Assembly: GCA_000697355.1 (NCBI GenBank)
Contig: JNEN01000919.1
Location: 1 to 64,000, forward strand
Source: Syncephalastrum monosporum B8922
Taxonomy: Eukaryota; Mucoromycota; Mucoromycetes; Mucorales; Syncephalastraceae
Reading direction: 5' to 3'
DNA length: 64,000 nt
Below, one piece after another: positions 1 through 10,944 of this stretch. The notes beneath the pieces are model-generated. The model searched no databases, was not told the DNA's origin, and saw only the letters and a list, made by a program, of their open reading frames with translations. Positions within the stretch are counted from its first letter, which is position 1; every line of letters starts with the position of its first letter. The position numbers and the translations under genes were made by a program.

Positions 1-560
1 TTTGCTTGCGGCTGGCCACAGGTACATGTTCTGGGTGGGAAGGAGGGGAGCCAGTGCATACGCCAGTTGAACAGGTTGCGTCTGTCACGTAGGTTGGTGG
101 GCAGGTATAGGATGGGATCAACCATCCTATTTCGGCGGAGTCGTTGGACTGCAGGTAGTCTTTCACGAAGTTTAGAATATTCGTCGTTACGCCACGTGTT
201 GATGGTGTGTATCATGGCATGTTTCGGTTGCCGGGACGGGGGTAAAGACTTCAGGCGTTTGTATTCCTGCCACAGCGGGTTCTGCTTGGTTATACGTTGC
301 CAGTGCTGATCGATTTTGTTATTACTTAGGATAGAGAGAAGTATTGTGCGAACAAGTGTAGACAGTGGCAGGCGACGTTATGCGCGGTGGGCAAATCTGA
401 GTTGGAGACAGAGAGCGCGAAGACGTAGGCTCGGTATATCCGCTAGGGCCATAGGGACCGCTGTAGGTAAGGTGTTCCTCGTGCTGCGGTTTCCGTCTTT
501 CTCATAAAAGGTCTTTGTTTTCTCTTACGTCTACTTTTCTTCTTCTTCTTCTTCTTTACC
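1..560 (-). mobile_element. LINE (non-LTR retrotransposon) 3' relic, cut by window edge
   Basis: On the minus strand one frame reads as the region after the reverse transcriptase of a LINE and then its C-terminal Cys-rich tail. A basic helical stretch (about 310-60) ends in WRMHWLPSFPPRTCTCG near position 20, the type of tail I associate with LINE polyproteins of early-diverging fungi. At least one in-frame stop (TAA, near 377-379) separates an upstream segment (about 460-380) from the rest, so the copy is dead. The reverse transcriptase itself is not in this piece; the element continues left of base 1. The family call is inference from residue pattern. The plus-strand ORFs here are shadows. 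Confidence 0.6.
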
Positions 561-1841
561 CTGGTCAAGTCATCCTGCTGGCAAGTATATACAAAAGGGT
601 TTTGGTTACAAGTATAAACTAATAAGAAGTGCTACATAGACCACTGCGTTCCCTTAAGTCCCTCTGCCACCGGTTGCCCGCCCCCTACTGCACCGGTGTG
701 TATGACAGTAAGTTCTCGCGTCAACAGTACATGGTCTTGAACATCATTAACCTCCTTCTGAATGTATACTTAGCTTGCCGTCTTTGCTCGCCTCTCCTCC
801 TGTTTTCTCCTCCGTTCGTGCCTCTTCCTCTCTTCCGCTTGCTGTCCTCCCATCAGAGGTTTTTTTTCCGCTTTTTCCTCTGCCCGTAAGTGAAACAGAT
901 TCAGGTCTATGCAATGAATATGAGACATTAACGCACGTTTCAGTTCCGCTCCTTTCTCGCGTCCCCTTTGCGTCTCTTCCTCTCCGCCTCCTCTGCCTTT
1001 CTTCTTTCCCGCTTGCGACCCACTAGCCGGCGATGGTGGCCACCGTTGAAAACACCTTCATAGACATCGTCTCTGCGCCAAATGTCTGCTCCCCGTCCAC
1101 CGGTAAGTGTTTTGCCACTGGGTAATGCGCCACTGTGACTCAAACGTGTATTCAGTTCAGGTGAGGCGGCGGCCGCGCGCCGTGAGCGCGCATCAACGAC
1201 CCCACGCCGGTATGTATATTAAAAATGAAGGGTAGTCCACGAGAACTAATTTCGGAACGAAATTTCGTAGGCTAGTTATAAAATTATGTAGAATCTGCAT
1301 CGTTTTTCTAGCTTCTTAATCTCACTCCACGATATGAGCAGCCTATATAATTGCGGATGTCAGTAGTAGATTGGCTACGTATGTATGATAGCTGTACAGC
1401 TTATAAACTTTACATATGTTGCAACCTTCGCTCCTCTGCATCATTGTGAGCAAACCATGGCTTTCTGTATTTGCTGTGTGGCACAACGTATGGGAAATGA
1501 GTTCTACATGCACCGGAGTGTTCTCCTATACTAGAGTATCCATCGAGTGAGACCATGTGCATAAGCAACACTTGACTGATAGAGTGCTATCTCAGGTCTG
1601 TGAGCCAAAGTTGATCGAAGGTCCTTGGTTGGGCAAATCATTAAAAATCAACAATGAGATAATGAGAGATATGCGACGCTCGCCATTATAACTCAGATAA
1701 GAAGGTACAAAAGCAGAACATCAAAAGCGGCAACGTGTGTACAGGGCTCCTCGTTCTCGTATTCTCTTCTTTTTTTTTTTTTTCTCTCTCCTCTTTCTTT
1801 TCTTCTTTTCTTCTTTTCTTTGGTTTTCATTAATTTAACTG
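561..1841. other. Non-coding stretch: TE-related flank and RHO3 upstream region
   Basis: No gene is supported. 531-563 holds a TTC-rich microsatellite and 775-1015 is pyrimidine-rich. A 52-nt repeat lies at 1227-1278 (separate entry). The last 90 bases before RHO3 (about 1755-1838) are almost pure C/T with a long T run, the usual leader of strongly expressed fungal genes, and probably belong to the RHO3 promoter or 5' UTR. Confidence 0.5.
1227..1278. repeat. 52-nt dispersed repeat, copy A
   Basis: Matches 55269-55320 in the same orientation with 4 mismatches in 52 positions. It contains the perfect 12-nt palindrome ACGAAATTTCGT at 1257-1268. Looser similarity extends about 45 bases leftward in both copies (an AGCG..ATC.AC.ACC..AC.CCGG pattern), and both copies lie to the right of a pyrimidine-rich block. 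It could be the end of a mobile element or a shared regulatory element. Confidence 0.75.
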
Positions 1842-2738
1842 ATGCGATTTTGCGGCAGTGACGACGTACCGGTATCGAGAAAACTCGTCGTCTGCGGTGA
1901 TGGTGCTTGTGGCAAGACGTCGCTCTTGAACGTCTTTACTCGGGGTTACTTCCCTCAGGCACGATCGCAAGCTCATGAACCCGATTCCTTGCTCATCCAT
2001 TACCGCCATCATAGGTCTATGAGCCCACTGTATTCGAGAACTATGTCCAAGAAGTCATGGTGGACGGGCAGGAGGTCGAGCTGTCGCTCTGGGACACAGC
2101 AGGTGGGGCTTTCGAGTTCTTCTAAAGAGTGTTGTCCACGGGCTAAACCAGACACATATGCATTTATCAAGGCCAAGAAGAGTTTGATCGGCTGAGATCC
2201 CTATCCTATGCCGACAGCCACGTTGTTGTCATCTGTTTTTCGGTCGACAGCCGGGACTCGCTCGAGAACATTCCTTCTCGGTGGATGGCCGAAGTCAGCG
2301 AGCATTGCCCCGCGGCCAAAGTCGTGCTTGTGGCACTCAAATGCGATCTACGTGACAATGAAGAGTTCCTGAAGCGTAAAAACATTAGCCCAGTGCTATA
2401 TGAGGAGGTAGATTCATATACAAAACCTTTTTTACAATGGAGATCCCCGTCCGCTGATAAATCAATGCGCCGCCTCCGCGTGTGTTTGTCTTTTGTGATA
2501 GGGGCTATCGGTTGCCAAAAGTATCAACGCTGTGCGTTACCTTGAGTGCTCGGCAAAGCATAACCGTGGCGTACGAGAATGCTTTGATCAAGCTGCTCGC
2601 GTGTCTCTTTCAGGTAACTACGAGGCGGCTACCTTACTGTGTAAGAAAATATCGTTATACTGATCATGCTCTGTTCCTCTCAAAGTGAAACTCAAGACTC
2701 CTGCAGACACCAAATCCAGATCTTGCTCGATCATGTAA
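1842..2738 (+). CDS. RHO3: Rho-family GTPase, Rho3 type
   Basis: Small GTPase that in yeasts couples polarity to exocytosis and actin. Five exons: 1842-1958, 2015-2102, 2172-2407, 2502-2613, 2686-2738, giving 201 aa. Visible parts: P-loop GDGACGKT (residues 19-26), switch [10 protein letters not shown] (41-49), switch [15 protein letters not shown] (from 65), a KCDL guanine-specificity motif, an ECSAK motif, and a C-terminal CaaX box CSIM for prenylation. The [12 protein letters not shown] stretch and the C-terminus are those of Rho3 rather than Rho1 or Cdc42. Intron 1 (1959-2014, 56 nt) must be a GC-AG intron: only CAG|GCACGA joined to TAG|GTCTAT keeps the conserved frame. The other introns are GT-AG. 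The start follows a T-rich leader. Confidence 0.93.
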
Positions 2739-3871
2739 CATGCTCGTTGCTGCTGCTGCTGCTACTGCTGCTGCATACCAAAAGCACTGGCTCCCTTTTT
2801 CTCCGTCTTTAATCCTTCCTGACCTCCTCCTTTTCTCTTTTGCTCCCTCGTGGATCGCTGTCCCTTGACCGCCACCCAAGGCTTATGCCTCTGGTGACCT
2901 TACTCTAAACTAGTATCATACCTGCTCGAATATTTACCCTTAATTGATTACCCAGGAAAAACTATATCACTCCTTATATGTTTATTTTGTACCAAATTAG
3001 AATCTCTCCTTTCACTGCCTCATCATAGTAGTAGATTCAGTGACTTTGAGGAAAACAGAACACCGTCTATTATCCTGCGTGAAGTCCTGCTAATTATCAA
3101 AGCACTATCGTATACATATATGCAGTCTTATATTATATGTCGGCAGCTTTATCTCCGCAGGGATGTGTATTGCGTACAGACAGTACCCTACCACGGATCT
3201 GGCCTGCATGTACATCCTTTAGCTCCTTCATGCATGACACATCCGAGAAGATATCTGCCCTTCTTATTACACGTTCGTTTGGTTACGTAAACTGTACAAT
3301 GCGCGGAAGTATACAGGGACCCTTTCCTGCCTTGTCCATGACGTTTGTAATACAAACATGTAGCGCTCATACGTTCTAACTAGTCTCGTCATGCCCCTAT
3401 TGGTAGTAGTCACTTAAAATCCTGTAACATCGTCCATTTCTCCTATCCGTTGCATACACCTGTTATGTAATCTTCTACATCAAAAAATCATATAAAGTTA
3501 CGTAGAAGAAGCCGCCTTGTGTCTGGCAGATCGCAACATACCCCTCTTAGATAAAATATAGTCTATCAGATTCTCATGTAAGTATAACCAAAATAGAATG
3601 ACTGGTGGAATGGAATCCTTGCTTTCTTCTATCCACCTAGCTCTACACCAAGTTCACAGCAAAATATTGCGAGTACAGCTAGACGTTTGATGACAACTTT
3701 CGTGATTAGGGCTTCACAATGTCGTCAGGAATAAGGGCAGCACGTCACGACGAAAAGTCAGACTAAACATGACTTTTTTTCCCATACAATTATTTGCTAA
3801 CTTTCTATTTCATTTCTCATTATCTTTGTCTACCTTGTCTACTGATAACTATTGTGTTCATCTGGCTACAT
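2739..3871. other. Intergenic, no gene seen
   Basis: AT-rich, with short unrelated ORFs only. A degenerate CTG-triplet run lies about 2748-2775, just after the RHO3 stop. The last 100 bases (about 3775-3870) are T-rich with TATTTGCTAAC-like motifs and probably lead the next gene. Confidence 0.5.
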
Positions 3872-4327
3872 ATGAGTCGCGACATCACTGGTGACCGAGC
3901 AAGCCCCAGAGCTTACTATACGGAAACCGAGAGCCAGCTGGATCAAATCTGGGTCGAGCTCCTCCGCTTGAGAGACACAATCCGTGAGAGGCACAAGAAG
4001 CCCAAGCTCCAGGCGGACGAATTAAATCTCTTCAGCGCAGGACAACTTGTTTCGACTGAGCTGAGAATAGTCCAAGTCGAAGGACGTGTCAGCCACATGA
4101 AGGGAACGTGGCGGCAAGCGCTCAGTAGCACCGATACCGTTAGTCACGAGCGGCTTACGGTTGACAACACCCTGGAGAAACTAGTCCTGCGTTGGGGATC
4201 TCTTGCCTACGTCGTCTACGTACTCGATAGATTTCAGGAGCGCTTACACATGGTAGAGAATACGATGGCTCAAATGAAAGGAAGCATGGAGCTTTTAGAA
4301 CAGGAAGAAAGAGAAGTAGCAACTTAA
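3872..4327 (+). CDS. Unknown 151-aa helical protein
   Basis: Single-exon ORF starting MSRDITGDRASPRAYY. I do not recognise a family. The sequence looks largely alpha-helical and charged, with heptad-like patterns around residues 20-45 and at the C-terminus (MVENTMAQMKGSMELLEQEE), so a coiled coil is likely. No signal peptide, membrane segment, or Cys/His cluster. I chose the ATG at 3872 because the frame upstream opens only with a TTG codon and reads as a T-rich leader. Even codon use and the absence of neighbouring stops favour a real gene, but no homology is claimed. Confidence 0.55.
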   Translation: MSRDITGDRASPRAYYTETESQLDQIWVELLRLRDTIRERHKKPKLQADELNLFSAGQLVSTELRIVQVEGRVSHMKGTWRQALSSTDTVSHERLTVDNTLEKLVLRWGSLAYVVYVLDRFQERLHMVENTMAQMKGSMELLEQEEREVAT

Positions 4328-5424
4328 TGGATTACCGTATCTAGCTACATACGTAGCCCATTCGCAATGATAACACCTTGATCTATATAATAAAAAAGAC
4401 CATCCTCTCAACTTTTGCATAATCAGTCTGTTCTTTTGTCATTAAAATTAGAAGTCTACTATCATTAGTTCAGAGCCAGAGTAAAAAAAAAAAGCTGAGG
4501 CAAACATGTGACATTTTTACTCGACAGGTTCATCTACACCGATTATTCATCAGAGGTAAGGTATGACCACTCGAACGCATGATTACAATGACTGACGTTG
4601 ATAAATGGTTACGTGGTAGTATGCTTAGGCGTTCATACAAGCATCGCATAAAAGATAAGAGCCATTTGCCATGGAGAGACAGCCAGCTCTTTCTAATATA
4701 GATCAAAAACCGAAATACAGTGAGTCTCATCGGTCATATCTACCAGTGCAGAACAGAAGACCAATTCCAGGATTTGTGCCGTGTAGAAATGGACCATATC
4801 TGGCCGCATACACCACATTATTTAGACTGTATAAATGAGTTACATGGTGTGTCAGCCGTTGACATAGGGCTATATATATTTTGAATTTTCTCACTTTGGT
4901 AGACGACACAGAATTTATCCTTACCTACCTATTCTAAGGTGGTCAATAATACTCTAAGATGTTGTGTGTCGGCAGCTGAGCGTCAAGACGAAGCATCGTT
5001 AATACATCTTCTCCCGTCGATGTATGCGTCAATATACGGAGCAAACATACGTTTGTGTGGAAACATAAACCTGAGTTCTGCTAGACACGCAAATATTGCT
5101 CGCTAAAGGCTATGAACTATAGAACTTCGAAGAAAAGTCTCCAGCTCCAGGCACGAAAAAGGGCAGCATCTGTCGCTCTTCTGTCACATTGTAATCTTAG
5201 GCCGTGCTACGTCGTCTATTGTTGCAGCGACGATTTTTCTCTCCGCCCTTTCGCTTAATACCCACTCAATCGACACTATGTCCTGCGTTATACATCATCT
5301 CGTACATCACTTGGTAAAGCTATTGAGTGGACATGTCAATGTTTTAAAAGAGACGAAGCCGATACGAAGATGCTAATGTGTCGGTATTAAAAGATACAGA
5401 ACGGAAGGGTAAATCGAGGGTAAC
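4328..5424. other. Intergenic, no gene seen
   Basis: AT-rich spacer between the unknown plus-strand gene and the 3' end of the Vip1-like gene. Only short ORFs without coding character. An AATAAA-like AT-rich stretch near 4385-4395 may serve as the poly(A) signal of the upstream gene. Confidence 0.5.
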
Positions 5425-6589
5425 TTAGGCAGCAGTGGCCTTGGGAGGCTCGGCATCAACGGGAGTACCGTTGGTGTTCTGAGCAGTCAGCTTCTCCCCC
5501 TGGATGCGTTTGGCCTCGTAGTGAACAGCAGCAATTTGAGCGAGGGTCTGGTTTGCAAAACCGTGCACTTTTTGACCGGTGGGGGTCTGAAGAGCAGCCT
5601 GGGCACGGCTTTGAGCGGTTTGGGCAGCGTTGGTGACCTTCTCCTGGATCTTGTACTTTTGATTGTACTCCATGGCCTTGTCCCAGATACGGTATTTCTC
5701 ATCGAAAGATTTGGCTGCACATGTATGAGCATGAGATGCAACGTTAAATACGGAATCGCGCCCGCTTACCATTCGACTGGAAGGAGGAGAGGTAGCTCGT
5801 GAAGCGCGAGCTAAGGTTGTACTTGTTGTCGTACTCGAGACCCTTCGCAACGATTTGGTCTTGGAGCATGTAGCCGTTGGCGAGGATCTCAGCTGCGATG
5901 CGGCCCTTGGCCTTGGACTCCTGCGTCGACTCGTGCTCATCCGAGTCAACCGACTTTTCGTTCTCGTTTGAGGCCACCGAATCAAAGTAGGGTGCGGCAA
6001 TAATGTGACAATCGTCAATCAAGGCTGAAACACAATATGATGGTTACACACGCTGCCCAACAACTTTGCTCCCCGGTCTCTTTGTTTTTTTCTTATTCTT
6101 CTTACCATTGCTGAGCAAAGCGGCCGTCTTGGCAGCTGATTCACGCTCAAAGTTGATCAGAGCCGTCTGGTGCTCGCCGTCCTCATCCCTAGATAAGATG
6201 TAACCTGTGAGACGCGTAACTTTCGAGGATGCGAGATATATGACAGATAGCGTAGACCAGGACGCGTATTATCCCCAACATCCTGTCGCGTGATGGTTGG
6301 TTTCGGAACTGCATCACTTACTTGGCCAGCTCGAACTCCTTGATTTTACCGCAGAACAAGAAGAATTCCTTCACTATAGGTAACGTATAAGATTCTGGAT
6401 TAGGTAAGGCAGGCGTGGCACATACCCGTCTTTTCGGACGATTGTGGCGAGATATTCTTAACAATGACGTAGTTTGGCGAAGGAGTCTCGGGAATCTGGT
6501 CGAGTGAAAAGAGAGACAACGATGAGGAGGAGGAACTTTCTGATCGGGCAAACAGGCGATGAGCTTACGGTAATGTTGTTCCAGGTCAT
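5425..6589 (-). CDS. VIP1: RRM RNA-binding protein, Vip1-like
   Basis: Six exons on the minus strand: 6589-6569, 6495-6426, 6373-6322, 6188-6106, 6024-5770, 5714-5425, giving 256 aa. One N-terminal RNA-recognition motif (about residues 13-85) shows RNP2-like YVIVKNIS, then FFLFCGKIKEFEL and a TALINFERESAAKTAALL strand-helix. The domain is followed by DDCHIIAAPYFDS and a long helical, Ala/Gln-rich tail (KVTNAAQTAQSRAQAALQT). The order matches the fungal Vip1 family (fission yeast vip1); its exact role is unclear. The ATG at 6589 (MTWNNITIPETPSPN) is the only start that keeps frame through the small first exon. An upstream exon with ATG at 6704 cannot be joined in frame and is probably 5' UTR. 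Confidence 0.88.
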
Positions 6590-7200
6590 GTTGGTGCAGT
6601 ACTGAAAAGTAGCAAGGTAGAAAAGAGCGACTAGACCGAGTAAAGAAAACAGGAAAGCTTTTATACTTCTGAACAATTGAGGTTTCCAATTTGGTATTAG
6701 CCATGTGAACAACGTCTCCCAAAAAAAAAAAAAAAAAAAAAAAAAAAGTGTACGCTTTCATATTATACCTCAATCCAATTTTACCAAATGTATCGACATG
6801 TGAAAGCCAATGATGCCTCTCGGTCTGTCATGAAACGCTCAGGATCCACGTTTTCCAATGTGGTTCGATACCATCCATATATTCGACCGTTTGTATTTCG
6901 ATTAGAAGAATTTGTCACTTTGTGACAGATGATCGAAATGACATAATGATACATGCTAGACATTTCCATATTGTTCCCCACTCAAAAGCACCTGATGTTA
7001 CACCCCATCACAGTTCTAAGTGCGTTTTGTTATAACGCCCGACTTGTCCACCTTCCCAGTTTCAAGAAGACCACACTGAAATCGGAGATCGATAGACACG
7101 CAAGGGTGCAGTTTCTTTTGAATTAGCTTGTGCGACGGCGTATGCACGGCTCGCATATCACATGTTACAAAGGCTAAAGAGAAAGAAAAAAACCGTTTCA
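6590..7200. other. Leader of the Vip1-like gene and spacer to LNP1
   Basis: 6605-6665 (minus strand gtataaaag..ttttcag) looks like a 5'-UTR intron of the Vip1-like gene. Beyond the 27-nt homopolymer at 6721-6747 there is AT-rich spacer to the 3' end of Lunapark; no gene is supported. Confidence 0.45.
6721..6747. repeat. Homopolymer A27 (T27 on the gene strand)
   Basis: An uninterrupted run of 27 A on the plus strand. It reads as poly-T on the minus strand, upstream of the Vip1-like gene, and may be a promoter dA:dT tract that excludes nucleosomes. Confidence 0.9.
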
Positions 7201-8539
7201 TTATCGAGTTTCAAACGCTTCAGCAGTAGGAAGTGGGCGATCCTCTTTTGTGTCTTTGTCCTCTTCCGATCGTCGAGTATCATTCTGGTGGCTATCGCTT
7301 TGCTCGTCATCGCCCGCGTTGCCTCCGCTCGAGGACGAGGGTGAGTGGATCCGTGCTGGCTTGGAATGCTCGGGAGTAGGTGACAGAGTAAGCTGCTGTG
7401 ATGGCTTGGCAAGGCCACGAGGACCGTTAAATTGTTTACAGTTGGGGCAAGTGTACTCTGCACCAAGCAACGCGTTAGAATATCAAAGATGCAGTAACTG
7501 CATGTTGTACTCACGAATCGTCTGGATTTCCTGTGGCAGCACAAGACCATTATGCGCATAGCAATGCTTGCATATGAGAGCATATTTCGTCTCTGGGCCT
7601 TCCTCACCGATCAGGGCATCGACCAATTTATCGTACCACTGAGGCTCTTGAGGTCTGGGTGGTTGAGGGGCCGGGAAAGGCGGGTGCGGCTGTGATTGCA
7701 TAGGTGGCATGGGTCGTCCTAGTAAATAAGCAAAAATGAGCATATAAAATTAGACACGTGCAAAAACAGCAGCTTACCTCCGCCCATCGGAAAGGGTGGC
7801 TGCTGTTCAGGAACCTTGGGCATCGGTAAAGCTGAATAGAATGAAAGAATAAGACGAATATGGTGATGATGCATAAAGTATGAGTGTCGCTACCTGGCTT
7901 TCGCTGTCTGAGATCAGCAGAGCGTTGCTTATTTGCTTCCATCTGTTGTTTTTGTTGCTGTTGGCGGCGAGCAGCCTCAGCAGCTGCAGGATCATAGCGT
8001 TCCAGGAGCGATTTTGTGGTATAGTAGGATGTCTTTTTCTTCAACTCCTCGACTTTCAAGCGTTGTTGGGCCCGTAATGATTTGAGGTTGGACTCTTCGT
8101 AATTCTGTTTCCGAGCGTAGAACCAATTGAGGAAGCGGCGGGGAGAGTAAATGCTGATAGAGTAAAGTCGGGTCGAATGGTTAGCGAGGAGCCTTCACCT
8201 ATTTTCATGTGCTAGCTTTACCCAAAGGGAATAAGGAACACAGGCGCTAAGGTTAGGAGCTTTGTTTCGGTGTCAATGTCATCGTGGTTATGCAGAGTGA
8301 AGAAGCCATAGAGTAGAAACGCAGCCCAGACGATGGTACTGTAGAGGATCAACATGACACCAGTGCGTCGTTCGCGCAGCTTAATTTCGGAAAGCCTGAT
8401 CTCGGCTTTAGAAATGTTGGCATCCAGTTCAGACAGCACCTTCTCATAGTCATTCGGGTCCGTCTATTATGGCCTATTAATATACACCCCCGAGATCTAT
8501 CATTTGCCTTGCCTTGTCTTTAGAGAAGATTCCACCCAT
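7201..8539 (-). CDS. LNP1: Lunapark-family ER three-way-junction protein
   Basis: Six exons: 8539-8513, 8463-8222, 8153-7894, 7831-7778, 7718-7515, 7457-7201, giving 347 aa. The protein starts MGGIFSK (N-myristoylation signal), has a coiled coil (about 15-40), two hydrophobic segments (about 44-65 and 77-97), a second helical/basic segment with LLERYDP, a Pro-rich linker, and the Lunapark zinc finger: CKHCYAHNGL followed by a CPNCKQFN pair. This is the order in LNP1/Lunapark, which stabilises tubular ER junctions. The tail is Ser/Asp-rich. Intron 1 (8512-8464) is a GC-AG intron: after MGGIFSKDK the donor is AAG|GCAAGG and no GT donor fits frame and length. Confidence 0.92.
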
Positions 8540-9999
8540 GGTGGCTACGAAGAACGAAAAAAGAGGGCAAACGGGGTCACCTGGGCATAAATGTTGCAAA
8601 GGGGCACGCGTCGAGAATATTATTCACACTCCGACAGGTCTGTGCTGCGTGTGCTTTATTGTATGGTCATTCGCATTCACAGAATCAGCATTTTTGTTTT
8701 GTATACAAAGCATATTGTACACATAAGTGAGCTCTCACTCGTTGTGTCCATGACTATAAGTGGCTGCTCATAAATCTTTAACAAGCCGATATTAGCCTTA
8801 GGTACCATCTTTATGAAAAACAACAGCAGTGAGACATCAACACCATAGATCTCTATACAAATATATGAATGCCTACTGCTACATTATACATCATTAGATT
8901 TAGACGCGAGCTACACTGGTAATTTGATTGAGAACGGATAGACATGCCCTGTATTCAGAGACTTTTCCTTAAATGACAGCAAGCAAAATGGAAAGATAAG
9001 TGGTATCCACAAAGTCGCCCATGCTGAATGTAATAATGTACTAGTGGCATTTACCATCAGTGCAAATATAACGGACAGACTGGAGTATTAAAATATAAGG
9101 AAGTCGTGCCTTCTTTGACTTTTTCTATATATCTGATTCGCGAAGAGGTGTACTGAGAACTCATTCTAATTGAAGTTACACTAATGCCACTTCCTGCATG
9201 AGGAACGAGAAACTGGTGAAGCACCGAACCACGTTTTTCTCATCAAAGCAAGCGGAGGGCAATTGTCCTTTTATTGTTCAAGTTATGTAGGAACATCTCA
9301 ATAGAGACGTATACGGTCCCTTGCATATCTTTGCATGTGTACTCACGCATTACAATCAAAACATAGGAGACAAAGAAAGAGACGGGATGAAAGAGTAACT
9401 TCATCGCCTTTGCTTCGCGTAGTTGCATCAAAGGGCTTTGGATCAAACAAAAGTGAAGTGCTTGTTTGGATATAAAAGTATGTATGCCTCGGGTCAAACT
9501 TGAGATCATAGGGAAGTGTTATTGCTTGGAAAGCAGGGTAATGCATCTATCCTGTCGGGTGCCACAAATAAAATTCATCGTCGCGTACCGTTCCGCCAAC
9601 GCTTTCATCCCCCATTGTTTGTTCTCGAGATCTAAGTGGAGACCGTGTAGCTGGCTCTATTTAAACACCGTTGCTGCAGCATATTCTATTGCCTGCTCTT
9701 GTATTACAAATGCTGGGAAACCGACTTCGTTATTCTTTTTCTTTTCTCTGTTCCTGTATATATTTTCTGTAAATAAATCACAGTCCTTATGAGCCCTGTC
9801 TCGATAAAAATAGATACCGTAAATGAATCCTGAGGTGTTGACAATTCTGAATCATAAGAAAAGATGATTTTTCTATATGAGACCCATTACCTGCAACTCA
9901 TCCATGCGTACTCATTGTTTAAAGAGAGTTTTGTCTATATATAAACGGTATCTTACTATCCAAAATGCATCCGATCTTCCCTTTCCTTTCTTTTCTATA
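8540..9999. other. Intergenic, no gene seen
   Basis: AT-rich DNA between divergent genes (LNP1 minus, Cys/His gene plus), with only short incoherent ORFs. A TATA-like element (TATATATAAAC, about 9934-9944) lies some 60 bases before the ATG at 10000, followed by a pyrimidine-rich leader. Confidence 0.5.
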
Positions 10000-10944
10000 A
10001 TGAGACTTAAGTGTTGTGTTTGTGGCAAAGAGTTTCCAGAATACGACCAACGTGGATTTCGCAATGCTGGCTTCACCGCTCACCAGAACCGATGCATAGA
10101 ACGCGAGCGGTCACTACACGAACCACCTGTCTTGAGTCCACCGTCGCGCCGCGTCCTCTTGCCTGCTCCACCACGACCTCCTCCTCCTCCTTCGGTTCAG
10201 GCCGCTCCATCTTTAGTTAGTACAGCAACGACTACGTCCGCTATATCGTTTCCCCTTGCAATAGCCTCTGTAAGCAGTAGCAGCACCGACAGTAGCAACC
10301 GAAACAGTGCTGTGAGTGGGACATATCACTCCAACTTCCACCATCCCAACCAACATCACTACCCCCTACCACAACATCATTATCGGTTCCAGCATCATCA
10401 TCAGTACCAGCACCAACCACAACATCAGTCTCACATCCGACAATACTATCGCAACTACAACGCATCATCTCGGACTCGGCGCCGTCATTCGTATCAAGGC
10501 TCACACCTTGCACAAAATGATTCAACAGCCGCTTGTCATCAGCCGCTGGCAGCTAGCCCCGTGGCCTGGTTTTATCCCTCGACACCCGTGACAACATCCG
10601 CCACGACGTCTGCCCCATCTATTGACGAGATTATGAGCTTCAGTGAGGATGAGGTGCCGCTCACTATATCTAGTACTTTACCGATTGTAACGCCTACCAC
10701 AACTCCCATGACAATAACTATCCCTCATGACCCGTATCAAGGAGGTTTTACACCCACACCCCATCCTTTTGCTTTTCCGCCCTGTGACTACTGCCTATTC
10801 CAGCACGGTCTCCATGATATGAACTGCCCCTTGCTGAATATGTTCCAATACTCGTCGGATACGGCGCAACCGCATTCACCACCGGCGCCTTCTTCAACTG
10901 CTTCGGACCCATCTGGTGCTTCGCCCTTCCCTTATAGAACCTGA
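10000..10944 (+). CDS. Unknown 314-aa protein with N-terminal Cys/His motif
   Basis: Single exon. The N-terminus MRLKCCVCGKEFPEY has a CxxC pair, followed by HQNRC some 20 residues later; this resembles an irregular C2HC zinc finger. A long low-complexity region follows, rich in Pro, Ser, Thr, His, Tyr and Gln, with His/Gln-rich runs (about residues 110-150). Near the C-terminus there is a second possible metal motif CDYCLFQHGLHDMNC. I know no named family. The architecture (short zinc finger plus disordered tail) suggests a nucleic-acid or chromatin-binding protein, which is inference only. ATG 10000 was preferred over the in-frame ATG at 9877 because a TATA-like element lies between them. 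Confidence 0.6.
   Translation: MRLKCCVCGKEFPEYDQRGFRNAGFTAHQNRCIERERSLHEPPVLSPPSRRVLLPAPPRPPPPPSVQAAPSLVSTATTTSAISFPLAIASVSSSSTDSSNRNSAVSGTYHSNFHHPNQHHYPLPQHHYRFQHHHQYQHQPQHQSHIRQYYRNYNASSRTRRRHSYQGSHLAQNDSTAACHQPLAASPVAWFYPSTPVTTSATTSAPSIDEIMSFSEDEVPLTISSTLPIVTPTTTPMTITIPHDPYQGGFTPTPHPFAFPPCDYCLFQHGLHDMNCPLLNMFQYSSDTAQPHSPPAPSSTASDPSGASPFPYRT

Noticed and set aside
6702..6704. Upstream ATG of the Vip1-like gene (MANTKLETSIVQK)
   Set aside because: No canonical splice joins it in frame to the RRM exons; it runs into a stop, so ATG 6589 was used.
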